Of a DNA stretch of 64,000 nucleotides, positions 35,141-45,596 are shown piece after piece (positions within the stretch are counted from its first letter, which is position 1; every line of letters starts with the position of its first letter). This stretch comes from Eleusine coracana subsp. coracana (Eukaryota > Streptophyta > Magnoliopsida > Poales > Poaceae). The position numbers and the translations under genes were made by a program. The notes beneath the pieces are model-generated. The model had not been told where the DNA came from and ran no database searches. It was given only the letters and a program-made list of their open reading frames with translations. The DNA is taken from the NCBI GenBank assembly GCA_032690845.1, contig CM064427.1, positions 11,109,501 through 11,173,500 of the forward strand, read 5' to 3'.

Positions 35141-35345
35141 AGATCAACTGTGATGGTGCTTCCAATCCCATTACAGGAACTGGTTCTTCAGGCTTTATTA
35201 TCAAATGACGTGGATGTGATTACATATAGCTGGAAGGGGAAGATTGTGCGTGTTGTTGATGCATTTAAAGCTCAAGCAGTGGCTGGTTGGCATGATGTTG
35301 GTAGAGATTTGGAGCTAAACACGGGCCATATCGTTCTATAATCAG
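35141..35345 (+). pseudogene. RNase H-like (RVT_3-type) domain fragment
   Basis: Reading DGASNPITGTGSSGFIIK, then after a one-base shift near 35208 SWKGKIVRVVDAFKAQAVAG and LELNTGHIVL followed by TAA where a Glu codon is expected (before SDS). The order DGA...G-x-G-G-x-x-x-R/K, then A(F)xAxAxA, then I-V-L-E-S/T-D is that of plant RNase H-like domains found in LINE ends and in many host gene copies. Only this domain is visible, so it is a fragment, possibly a captured exon. The call rests on motif spacing only. Confidence 0.5.
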
Positions 35346-35463
35346 ATTCAGTGTTTGCTAAAGAAGGCGTTTGTATGAATTATGCGTATTCATTTTATCA
35401 TTTGGATTTAAATGTTATAATTATATAATAACTATGTTCTACACATGTTATTTTAGTTATATT

Positions 35464-35488
35464 GTGTTTTAAAAAACCCGTAACAACG
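35464..35488 (+). mobile_element. Possible second Helitron-like 3' end, broken
   Basis: TTTTAAAAAACCCGTAACAA then CG resembles the first half of the Helitron terminal hairpin, followed directly by an unrelated repeat at about 35487. The closing half and CTAG are missing. Confidence 0.3.
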
Positions 35489-35935
35489 TAGTATGAACAT
35501 ATACCCAAGATAGATTTTTTAACGTGGGAGTAACTACACCTGGGAGTAGAATGGAATTATCCTATATAAGAAGCCTTTTTTCTACTCCCAGGAGTAGCTA
35601 CTCCCACGTGTATATCTCACAAACTAGAAAGTATCACTACATACTTGAGATTTGTAAATTAAGTATGTAGTCATACTAGAGGGTATGTGGACATACTCAA
35701 ATTTTTTTTGTTAGGATACATGAAGTATGAGGACATATTCACTTTTATATAGTATTAAATGTGATATATGTTCATATGTTTATAACTAGAAAATCATTCA
35801 AAAAAATTTATGGTTATCACTCTTAGAAATCTTTTTTTAAACATATGTACATACTCAAAATGATAAATGAGTATGAACACATACACATGATGAATTTTTC
35901 AGCGTTGGAGTAACTACACTTGGAAGTAGAATGGA
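35489..35935. repeat. Unclassified repeat unit with direct terminal copies and an internal hairpin
   Basis: The stretch from GTATGAACATATAC to GGGAGTAGAATGGA (35489-35553) recurs with changes at about 35870-35935. Within it, ACGTGGGAGTA and CTGGGAGTAGAA (35522-35552) face their reverse complements TTCTACTCCCAG and TACTCCCACGTG (35579-35609), so a stem with an about 27-base loop could form. Between are many short 'catactc/agtatg' words. No coding potential. It may be a short foldback or MITE-like element; I cannot name the family. Confidence 0.55.
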
Positions 35936-36193
35936 CCCGGTCCGACCGAACCAGCCAGCCAAACAATCCAACCAACTAGATCCGGTCTGACCGAACCAGC
36001 CCACACCCCCGCATGCGCGCTACCGGGCCCGCAGCCCCGTCCCATGCAACCCATTAACCCGTCCGCAACCCATCACCGACATATAAAGGGTGCCGAGTCT
36101 TCTTCTGGGCCCATCCATCAGTCATTTGTTCCCCATTCCTCACATGATTTATGTCTGCGATGACGAGGCGGTTATATCGGCGGAGGCGGCGGC
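35936..36193 (+). promoter_or_regulatory. Gene-promoter-like GC-rich stretch with TATA-like box
   Basis: Has two near-copies of a GGTCCGACCGAACCAGCC phrase (about 35940 and 35982), a CCGGGCCCGC stretch and ATATAAAGGG at 36081-36090, then pyrimidine-rich sequence. This is what a plant gene promoter and 5' UTR look like, but no intact gene follows. Confidence 0.4.
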
Positions 36194-36549
36194 GAGGCGG
36201 AGGTGAGAAGTGGCTCCCACTACGCGACGGCGACGCATGCCTTCTCTGACCGTCTTTGGCTCCCGTGGTGCTCCCCCAGCCCTCCCTTTTTTTCTCGTCC
36301 AGCAAACCCTAGATCCACCGAGGCGGTTGGAGCTGTCGGAGGCGAGGTTGGGCGTGCGGTGAGGCAGAGGTGAGAAGCAGCTGCCACTGCGTGACGGCAA
36401 CACAATCGCCAATGACGACGCACGCCTTCTCCAGCCGTCTTCGGCTCCTCGTGGCGCTCGCCCCCAAACCCTCCTTGCTTTCTTGCCTTGCAAAACCCTA
36501 GATCCACCGAGGCGGTTGGAGCCGTCGGAGGTGAGGTTGGGGCATGCAG
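36194..36549. repeat. Tandem duplication, about 170-190 bp unit, GC-rich 5'-UTR-like
   Basis: Unit 1 36194-36360, unit 2 36361-36549. Each has GAGGCGGAGGTGAGAAG-like sequence, a CTCC/GTCTT(C/T)GGCTCC block and AAACCCTAGATCCACCGAGG (36304 and 36493). AAACCCTAG is common in plant 5' UTRs. The two units differ at many positions and by small indels, so the duplication is not recent. Confidence 0.75.
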
Positions 36550-36599
36550 CAGGGCTCAGAGTTGGGTGAACTCTAGGGTTTTGGTCGAAGGTGATGTGA

Positions 36600-37867
36600 G
36601 GCGAAGTCAAGCGAGGATGAGAAGTCAAGAAACGAAGTCAAGCAAGGACAACAAGTCTGGACAGAGTGACCAGACAGAGGGGTCAGTGGAGACCATACTG
36701 TACGGTCACTAGGAGATCAGAAAGTAGTCTGCGAGGAGTCTGTCAGCATGGAGGCCCATACTGACAGGACGGTACGATCAACAGACCGAACGGTCCAGTC
36801 TGTATGCATGGGAGCTAGGACAAAGAGGTGCAAAAATGGGTGCTCTCTGGAATGAACAGAGATGAAGAGACCGAACGGTCCGGTCTACTGATCAGACGAT
36901 CCGATCAGTGTGGAGATCACCCGGGGACAGAAAGCTATCAGTTCTAAAGGAGCCGTTACAGAGTGACCGGACAGTCCAGTCTGGTAGAGACCGGACTGTA
37001 CGGTTTGTATGTTCAGAAACATGATTTTGTGGAGCAACGACTAGTTGGATGTTGGAAGTCTATATAAGTTCATTGCTGGTGTCTTGGAAACCTCTCTTAA
37101 CCAGTGGAATACCTAGGAGCATTTGGTAAGATCTATGAAGAAAAGAGAGGAGCACTAGGTCAGGATATTGGATATTTTGAGAGTGCTGGAGAGAGTAACT
37201 TGAGCATCTATACACATCTAAGGCTAGGGTGTCCTTGAGGGTATAATCTAGGTTGTTTGCTATTGGTCTATGGTGAGACCTAGACCGGTTAGGTGTCAGT
37301 GATCGAGCCTATCATGATTGGTTGTCAAGACCGTCACATGTTTGTACACGGTTTGAGCCCACTGTTGAAAGGGGCATCGCTAGTGAGCACCCGTGTCGGC
37401 TCGAGGAGTCTGACAAGTTCTCGAGGGAGGTGAGCTTGTGCCTTGGTGGCAACGGTGATACAACCATGTCTTCATGTCGAGAGTGATTGCAGGCTCGTGT
37501 GCGAGAACTCCACTTAGTGGCGGGAGAGACCGGCACTTCGGCGAGAGTGGTTCAACAAGGATTAGGGGAAGGCGCCATCCTTCTGAGACCTCGGGAAAAA
37601 ATCATAAGCATTCCTTGACCCTCTACTTACTATTCCGCAATTGTGTGCTCTAGTGAGTAGGTTGAATTGTGGCTTGCATAGGCTAGTGTGTTTATCTTCC
37701 AAATTTGTACTCTTCATGAACACTAGCATGTGCAAGGTCTTGGCCTCCTGGAATAGATAGGTTGCAATGATTGCTAGGATCTAGTGGTGTGGAATTGAAG
37801 CATTCAAATTCGTGGTCGGCTTACCGATTCATCCCTCCCCCCTCTCGGTAAGCCTTCGGTCCTTACA
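36600..37867 (+). repeat. Element D 5' LTR, left about 440 bp missing
   Basis: Aligns with 52606-53877 of the 3' LTR up to the terminal CCTTACA (37861-37867). The first part of the LTR (52189 to about 52605 in the 3' copy) has no counterpart here; instead the GC-rich gene-like repeats abut. It has a TATA-like TATATAAG at 37061 and several imperfect GACCGGAC/GTCCGGTC palindromes (36664-36710, 36783, 36869-36915, 36964-37015). Confidence 0.85.
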
Positions 37868-37869
37868 AT

Positions 37870-37882
37870 TGGTATCGGAGCC
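37870..37882 (+). other. Element D primer-binding site
   Basis: TGGTATCGGAGCC differs by one base (A to G) from the usual Met-tRNA PBS TGGTATCAGAGCC and lies two bases after the LTR end. This variant is common in SIRE/Maximus-like copia elements. Confidence 0.8.
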
Positions 37883-37908
37883 ATGAGGCTTCACCTCCTT
37901 GAGTAAGG

Positions 37909-39454
37909 ATGCCAAGAGAGATGGGGCGTGTTCCAATATTCAATGGTGAGGACTACGAGTATTGGAAGTCTTGGATGCAATCCTACCTTGAGGCCCTTGA
38001 TCCAGAGATATAGAAGGTGACCCACGATTCGGATGCAGATGTGAACCCGCTTGATCTTGAATTCATTAAGCACAACGCTAAGGCCAAGAATGCCTTGTTT
38101 GCATGCATCTCTAAGGAGGCATTTGCTAGATTGGATGCACGTTCAACAGCACATGGTATCTGGACTGAGATTCAAGGTATTCATGAGAGCACCAATGATG
38201 TGAACGAGCATACATACTATGTGCTGAAGAACAAGTATGATAACTTCACTATATTGCCATGTGAGAGAGCTAACACTATTTTTTCTTGTTTTCATGTACT
38301 AGTGGAGGAGATCAATGCACTTGGGGATGATTTCAAGCTCACGCCTATGGAGGTCATTAGAAGATTTGTGAGGCTATTCAAGGATCCCTAGTATGAGTCC
38401 ATCATCACCTACACCTTGCAACCCTTGTTGGAGAGTTGACAAGTGACAACTCAAGTGACACATTTTCTTCCAAAAGTGATGATGAAGAAGTGGACGGTCT
38501 AGCCATGATCAAGACCACTCTACCTCGAGCTCTTCCTCCACCTCCCATGTGCCTCACGGTGACGAGCCAACTTAGGGAGAGTGAGGATGAGAGCAGTGAT
38601 GACAGCAACGAAGAGGAGCTCTCCTGTGCCGAGCTTTGGAGTATGCTTGAGCAAGCCCACAACATCACCGTCAGGAAATCCAAAATGTTGGAACTGGTAA
38701 GAAAAGAATGTAAATTGGCTAAGGACCGTGTTGGTGAGCTTGAGAGTGAGTTCAAGGACCTTGTCACATCTCATGAGGCCCTAAACTAGAGTTATGACAA
38801 ACTCAAGGGTGATCATGTAGAGATATGTGAGAAGTATGAGGCCCTTGAACTTACTTTTGAGACCATCAATGTTGATAACCTTGCCTCTCCCTCCTCTAGT
38901 TCATCCAAGAGTGATGCTTCTACTGTGATGAACTAACCACCTTGGTCATGGTTTCTTCCATTGAGCCATTTGTTTTGAACAAATATCATCAACTCAAGGA
39001 AGAGAGGAAGATGGTGATGGATGGTTTGGAGAGGCTCACACGTGGTAGAGCCATCCACAAGGAGATCCTCGGGGGAAACCTTATGAACCATATCTCCCAT
39101 TGGGGACTTGGCTCATATCCCGCCGCCATCGACATCATTGGGACGAGTGACTCCATCCCCGCTTGGGTTAAGCCCCTACTCGCTGACGACTACTATTGCA
39201 AGAGGTGTTGCAAGGATGGTCACACCATCAAGGATTGTCCTATGATGAGAAGTTCCATTGTTTTACCTGATGCTAACTTGTTCCATGAGAACACCCACTT
39301 CAAGCTTTTTAGGGACAAGGGTGGCAAGGTGAAGGCAAAGGCTTTGGGACCACCAAACAAGAAGAGAAAGGTCAAAAGCATATAGGTGCCTAAGTGCATT
39401 GTTGATCTTGAGAGGTCAACAAAGTACAAGTGGGTGCCCAAGAACAAGACCTAG
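37909..39454 (+). pseudogene. gag: Element D gag (copia type), with stops and frameshifts
   Basis: ATG 37909 (MPREMGRVPIFNGEDYEYWK) opens the copia gag core: WKSWMQSYLEALDPEI then TAG 38011 where Trp is likely, HNAKAKNALFACIS, and the NEHTYYVLKNKYDNF stretch. TAG at 38389 and a frameshift follow; 38436-38789 encodes an acidic, Ser-rich and coiled-coil-like region; after more breaks 38942-39385 encodes LKEERKMVMDGLERLTRG and a CCHC zinc knuckle CKRCCKDGHTIKDC (about 39198-39240). The final part includes KYKWVPKNKT, a WVPK motif seen at the gag-pol boundary of SIRE-type elements. No pol follows. Confidence 0.85.
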
Positions 39455-41496
39455 AAGATGGTGGTGGTGGTGGTGGACCGAGAGCTTACTTGAAGATCAA
39501 GTGAAGTCCACCACAAGTGACATGGACCTCAATGATATATCTACTCATGAGGGAGGTATCCATGTTTGTTCTTGGTAGTTGTAATGTGTTATTTCTTTTC
39601 TTGTGTTGCATGGTAATTAGGACTCCTTTGTGACTAGTATTCTTTGCATCCATGCATGTGTAATAACTAAAAGAAAAACACATAAAAATTAGTTAATGTC
39701 TAACTCACTCAAGATAGCTATAAGCATGGGGGAGTCCTTGAGATGGTGGTTTGGCTTCTCTCAAGGCAAGGGTATGGCTTATAGTGAGTAAGCTTGAGAG
39801 CGGTTCAAACTTGACATGGTTAGGTTTTGTTTGTGTCTTGTTTAATATTGCTTGTATTCACATGGCATGCTTACTTTCATTGCATATGTACAATGCTTGT
39901 TGCATGCATCAAATAGGAAACACAAAGGAGGCTTGTCACACTTGGAGAAATTTGTGCCTCATGATTCATATGAGAATACATCTCCACAAGTGTGACCAAA
40001 GGAACAGATTGTGCTTCATGCCCATTAAGCACGCTCTTATGAACTCCGAGGTTAAATCCACTCGCGCGAGTCATGGACTAAGGCTCATACATACCATTTG
40101 GTTCTTAATTGCCTTTGTTCTTACTTGCTCGATTCTTCATTTGGCATTTGTAAAAATTACAATGCCATATAGAGCCACTACTTGAAAAGGAGTGTTTGAG
40201 AGTTCCCTCCATGCTCCAAGTGCAGAGTTTATTTGGGTGTTAAGTGAGGGCACGTGGAGAAATTCCTTGATTCTGCAAAATTTCCAATAATGACCATATA
40301 GTTTGATCTTCGGACCATATAGTCCGGTCAGTAACAAGTGCACGGTATCATGAGTCAGTTTGCTCATAGAGACCAGATAGAAAGGTCCTAGAGACCAGAC
40401 CGTCCAATCTGTATGGGTCGCCAGCAGACTCGGCACCAGACCGGACAGTTTGGTCAAGAGGTCGTACCATCCGGACACTATGATTGAATCACGAGTACTG
40501 CTTTCAATCTTGACCATTGATCTATTCCTTGAGGATCTCGATCGTCGGTCATTTTTGACCTAGGTCAAAATCGGGTTGGTTGTTTTCTTCCTCGTTCAAC
40601 CTTGAAGCGGAGTTCTTGTTCACACCGTTTGCGCCAAAGCCATCGTCACCTAGCTCACCGCCCATGCTAGTGATCAACCTCGCTGAGCAGCCTGCGCGCC
40701 TCCTTGCTTAGTCACATACGCTCGCCTCCACTCGTGCTCGCACGCACCCGCGCCCGCGACCTGCCAATGCCACCTTTGCCTAGAGCCGCCATCGGATACA
40801 CCCGCATCCATCGCTGCTTGCTTCCTCACTGCCGCGCGCTGCCACCGGCAGCCAACGCCTTCCACCGCGTCGCGCGCACAAGCCTGGAAGACGAGCTCCA
40901 CCTCTCCACCAAAGATTAGGGGAAAAATTGCTCTTTTCTTCCCTCCATTGTCGGCAAGCAAATATCCTTCCTTTTTGGCAATCAGTTGCGCGTTCCTCGA
41001 TGATCGCTCATGAATTCTTTGCGATGTTCGACGTCAATCCTCCAGGGTATCATGCAATCTCTCCAATTCATCGATTATGCCTAGTTTTTTTTTAGCAATG
41101 ACCTAATTCATGCAATTAGATGCAATCTTCAATTTTTAGTCGCATTAGTTAGTTTAGCTCCACCATGGTTGTAGTTAATTTCATGTCTATCTATTAATTG
41201 CAATTCTAGGGTTGTCTCTCATTTAGACTACAGTTACATTAATTGCCATTATTTGACTGTACACTAGATGATTCGCACCAGCCACTTATAGTCGATGATT
41301 ACTGTTTTTATTTTACATATTTGTCTAGTGATCATGTCCTTTATTCAGTGCTAGGATTTCTATTGCGCTTTCTTACCTACCAGTGCCTTGCTTGTTGATT
41401 TATATAGGTTCTATACTTATCCTATCCCGACCTATGTGCATGCATCGATGGCAGTCAGCAACAGTGATGGCAGGATGACAGGATAAAGGAAAGGGC
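39455..41496 (+). other. Element D internal region without pol
   Basis: About 2 kb. ORFs at 39751 (144 codons) and 40704 show no retroelement domain. It contains further GACCGGAC-type palindromes at about 40298-40480 and a GC-rich, Ala/Arg/His-coding-looking stretch at 40640-40900. It occupies the place where protease, integrase, RT and RNase H would lie in an autonomous copia element. The downstream ORF starts after it. Confidence 0.6.
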
Positions 41497-41547
41497 ATGG
41501 TGCCAAAGAAGCCGAGAGGCAAAAAGAGAACTAGACTGGACCCAGGG

Positions 41548-42471
41548 TGATGTGAACAAGGGTTCTCGATCTTCCGAAAGGTTCTCATAAATCTTGATTT
41601 GGGCAGAGGCGAAACACAAATCGATCTGACTTCTAAACAACATGTTCAGAACCCCGCAATCACAGCACAACGTCTCCTCTGGTTATCAACCGTCCAAGGA
41701 CGATTGACCTTGCCGAGAAGGCTAATCCCTGCCTGCGAATCAAGAACACAAGCAAGAACAACAAAGAATGCAACACAATTGCAGATGTATGATTAAACTC
41801 ACGAAGTTGGGGTCTCACAAACCGACAAACGGCAACACTGTTTATGAGCAGAATTGATCTAAGCAAAACCTGAACCCTAATGGTGCGGCGGCAGCTGTAT
41901 ATGAAGACCCTAGGATCATACAAGACCCTCTGGATGCGCCCCTAATTGGGCTCAACTAGATACAAAGCCCAAAGGCCAAAAAATAGGCGACGCAGCACCA
42001 ATACAGATTGTGTACTCTCTCTTATTTTGATGATTCCCAATGACTCCTGACGAATTTTGACATGAGGCTAGCAGCGTTGGAAAGGACATCTCCTTATCTT
42101 TCCGTGCATATGTAGAACATCCAAATCCGAGTCCGTATGCGTCCTGGGCGACCATTTTAGTGCAGACTGGTCCGGGGCCCCGAAACAGACTCGAAGTCAG
42201 TTTTGATTGGGTCTCCACTTTGGCTTCCAAGCTCTTGCTGGTCCTCCATGTTCCCAACTCCTTCTCCCATAATCTCCTGGTCCTCTCCATGGTTCCTAAT
42301 ATAAAATAATCATTAGGTAGCAAACCATTCTTAAAAGTAACATATAGCGAAGAACGTAGGAACGAGCTCACCTCTAAATTTAGTCGTCGTGCACGAGCTC
42401 TAGTCATTGGACCTTACAAGTCCAGAATTGGGGGAGTGTTGTGTGTATCCATAGGAGTCATGTCCTCATCA
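41548..42471 (-). repeat. Element E 3' LTR
   Basis: 924 bp, the partner of 48401-49323. In element orientation it starts with TGATGAGGACATGAC, which still encodes the end of pol. Here the codon after ILDL is TAA (plus-strand TTA 42414-42416), whereas the 5' LTR has CAA. The 3' LTR therefore ends pol earlier than the other copy would. Confidence 0.92.
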
Positions 42472-45400
42472 TCCTCCCCCTCTTGAAGCGGAGTCATCCT
42501 TGACTCAAGTTCATCCTCTTCTCCCAAGTATGGTTTCAAATCTGAAATGTTAAAAGTAGGACTAACCCTGAACTCGGGAGGCAACTCAAGTTTGTATGCA
42601 TTATCATTAATCTTCTCCATTATTTTGAATGGACCATCAGCTCTAGGCATTAGTTTAGACGTTCTCAATTCTGGAAATCTATCCTTCCTCAAGTGTAACC
42701 ACACTAAATCTCCTACATCAAGCTTTACTTCGTTTCTATCTTTACTACCAGCAATTTTATATGTTTCATTCATCTTTTCAATGCTAAGTCTAGTGGTCTC
42801 ATGCATTTGCAAAATAAATTCAGCACGCTCTTTAGCATCAACATGAACAACCTCATTAATAGGTAGAGGAAGTATATCAAGTGGAATACGGGGATCAAAA
42901 CCATACACTACCTTGAAGGGACTTACCTTGGTAGTAGAATGTGTTGCCCGATTATAAGCAAACTCAATATGAGGCAAGCATGCTTCCCATTGCTTCAAAT
43001 TTTTCTTCAAAATAGCTCTCAACATAGTGCCCAAAGTGCGGTTCACAACCTCAGTTTGTCCATCAGTTTGTGGATGATAAGTTGTAGAAAATAGCAACTT
43101 TGTACCCAACTTATTCCAAAGCGTGCGCCAAAAATGACTCAAGAATTTTGCATCACGATTTGAAACAATAGTAGAAGCCATACCATGCAAACGCATAATT
43201 TCTTTGAAAAAAGAGGTCAGCAATATAACTAGCATCATCAGTTTTATGACATGGTATAAAGTGTGCCATCTTAGAAAAATGATCCACAACAAGAAAAATG
43301 CTATCACTCCCCCTCCTAGTCCTAGGCAGTCCTAAAACAAAGTCCATAGAAATATCCGCCTAAGGAATAGAAGGAACAGGAAGTGACATGTATAAACCAT
43401 GTGGATTCAATTGAGACTTAGCTTTTTGACATGTAGTGCAGCGAGCAACGAAATGCTCAACATCTTTCCTCATCCTTGGCCAAAAGAAGTGTGTGGCCAA
43501 AATATCCTCCGTCTTCTTAGTACCAAAATGACCCATCAATCCACCTCCATGCGCCTCCTGCAACAACAAAAGACGAACGGAACCAACTGGAATGCATTGG
43601 CGGTTAGCTCTAAACAAGAAACCATCATTCAACACAAATTTGTTCCAAGCACAGCCTTTTTTACAGTGCAGCAATACATCTTTAAAATCAACATCAGCAA
43701 CATATTGTTCTTTAATTGTCTAGAGTCCAAAAATTCTACAATCAAGTTGAGACAACAAAGTATATCGCCTAGATAAAGCATCAGCAATCACATTATCCTT
43801 CTCTTTCTTATGTTTAATAATATAAGGAAAAGACTCAATTAACTCAACCCATTTAGCATGTCTACGGTTCAAATTGCATTGAGAACAAATATACTTAAGT
43901 GATTCATGATCAGAATGAATAACAAATTCTTTGGGCAACAAATGATGACGCCACGTCTCTAAAGAACATACAAGTGCATATAGTTCCTTATCATATGTGG
44001 AATAATTCAAAATAGGCCCAGTAATTTTCTCACTAAAGTATGCAACAGGTTTACCATCTTGCATCAAAACACCACCAATGCCTATACCACTAGCATCACA
44101 TTCAAGCTCAAAAGTCTTATCAAAATTGGGTAATTGCAGAAATGGTGCATGTCTAAGTTTGTCCTTCAAAGCATCAAAAGACTCATGATGTACCTTACCC
44201 CAATAGAAGTCAACACCCTTCTTTGTCAACTCATGCAATGGTGCAGCAATAATGCTGAAATCTTTGACAAAGCAGCGGTAGAAACCTGCAAGACCAAGAA
44301 AACTCCTCACCTATGTGATAGTTTTTGGTACAGGCCAGCTCTTTATGGCTTCAATCTTCGCCTCATCCACCTCAATTCCCTGTGGAGTCACAACATAGCC
44401 AAGAAAAGAGACTCGATCCATGCAAAAGGTGCAGTTCTCAAGGTTACCAAATAAATGTGTAGCTCGCAAAGCATCAAAAACAACACACAAGTGAATCATA
44501 TGATCATCCATGGATTTGCTATAAATCAAGATATCATCAAAGTAAACAACCACAAATTTGCCAATAAAAGGTCTTAAAACCTCATTCATCAAACGCATGA
44601 AAGTACTGGGTGCATTAGTTAAACCAAAAGGCATTACTAACCACTCATACAACCCGAATTTGGTTTTGAAAGCTGTTTTCCATTCATCTCCAAGTTTCAT
44701 TCTAATTTGATGGTAGCCACTATGCAAATCAATTTTAGTGAAAATTATAGCACCACATAACTCATCAAGCATGTTGTGTAGCCTAGGAATAGGATGACGA
44801 TACCTAATAGTAATGTTATTAATGGCTCTACAATCTACACACATACGCCAAGAACCATCTTTCTTATGAACCAAAAGTACAGAAACAACACAAGGGCTAA
44901 GTGATTGATGAACATACCCACGATCCAAAAGGTCTTGGACTTATCATTGTATCTCCTTAATCTCCTCAGGGTTGGTCCTATAAGTAGCACGGTTTGACAA
45001 AGTAGCACCAGGAATCAAATCAATTTGATGCTCAATCCCTCTCAAAGGTGGCAATCCCGGGGGTATCTCAGCTGAGAAAATATCCTCATACTCCTGCAAA
45101 AGGTTAGTGACAGTAGGAGGAAAAGCACTAGAAGCAATATCACCAAGCGAAAATAAGGTTTGTTTGCATATCAAAGCAAATACCATCAACAGAAATTTCA
45201 GCAAGATCAGATTTTGTGGCAAGACATGAACGGCCCTGTAATATAATTCCATCACCCTTAGAACTTGAAGAATCATTAACATTACTTGGTGTAGAATCAG
45301 AATTAACAGGTTGCGGAATTTCAGGGCCTTTATTTTTTAAACTAGCAGCTCGTTCTAAATCAGCTTGTATAATTTGAGCAGGGGTCATTGGTAACAAAGT

Positions 45401-45596
45401 AATTTTAGTTCCTTTATGCATAAAAGTGTACTTATTACTTTTACCATGGTGTACAACATCATTATCAAATTCCCAAGGTCTACCCAATAAAAGTGAACAT
45501 GCTTGCATGGGTCCAATATCATAATCAACATAATCCACATAGGAACCAATAGAAAAAGGAACTCTGCAAGTTTGTATTACCGTAGCTTTTCCAGAG
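42414..45596 (-). pseudogene. pol: Element E pol: protease end, RT, RNase H, integrase
   Basis: Read right to left: protease strands with GPMQACSLLLGRPWEFD (about 45500); RT starting near 44940 with VSVLLVHKKDGSWRMCVD and catalytic YFDD at 44533-44544; RNase H (ECDASGIGIGGVLMQD about 44090, VIADALSRR about 43770); integrase finger (HGGGLMGHFGTKK, CTTCQKAKS about 43430), core Asp in MDFVLGLP (about 43345), second Asp in SNRDAKFLSHFW (about 43160), Glu in DGQTEVVNRTL (about 43050), and C-terminal FNISDLKPYLGEEDELESR. Breaks: TGA and TAA at 44946-44941 (CGA, CAA expected), TAG at 44313 (CAG expected), TAG at 43362, a frameshift near 43205, and TAA 42416. There is no chromodomain of the Tekay type. 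Confidence 0.9.
42472..42485 (-). other. Element E polypurine tract inside the pol reading frame
   Basis: Minus-strand CAAGAGGGGGAGGA directly precedes the LTR start TGATGAGG. It is read as QEGED within pol, so coding sequence and PPT overlap. Element F has the same arrangement (63110-63122). Confidence 0.8.

Noticed and set aside
40704..40919. A small Arg/His/Pro-rich host gene inside element D
   Set aside because: The composition follows local GC content, there is no motif, and it lies inside the retrotransposon internal region.
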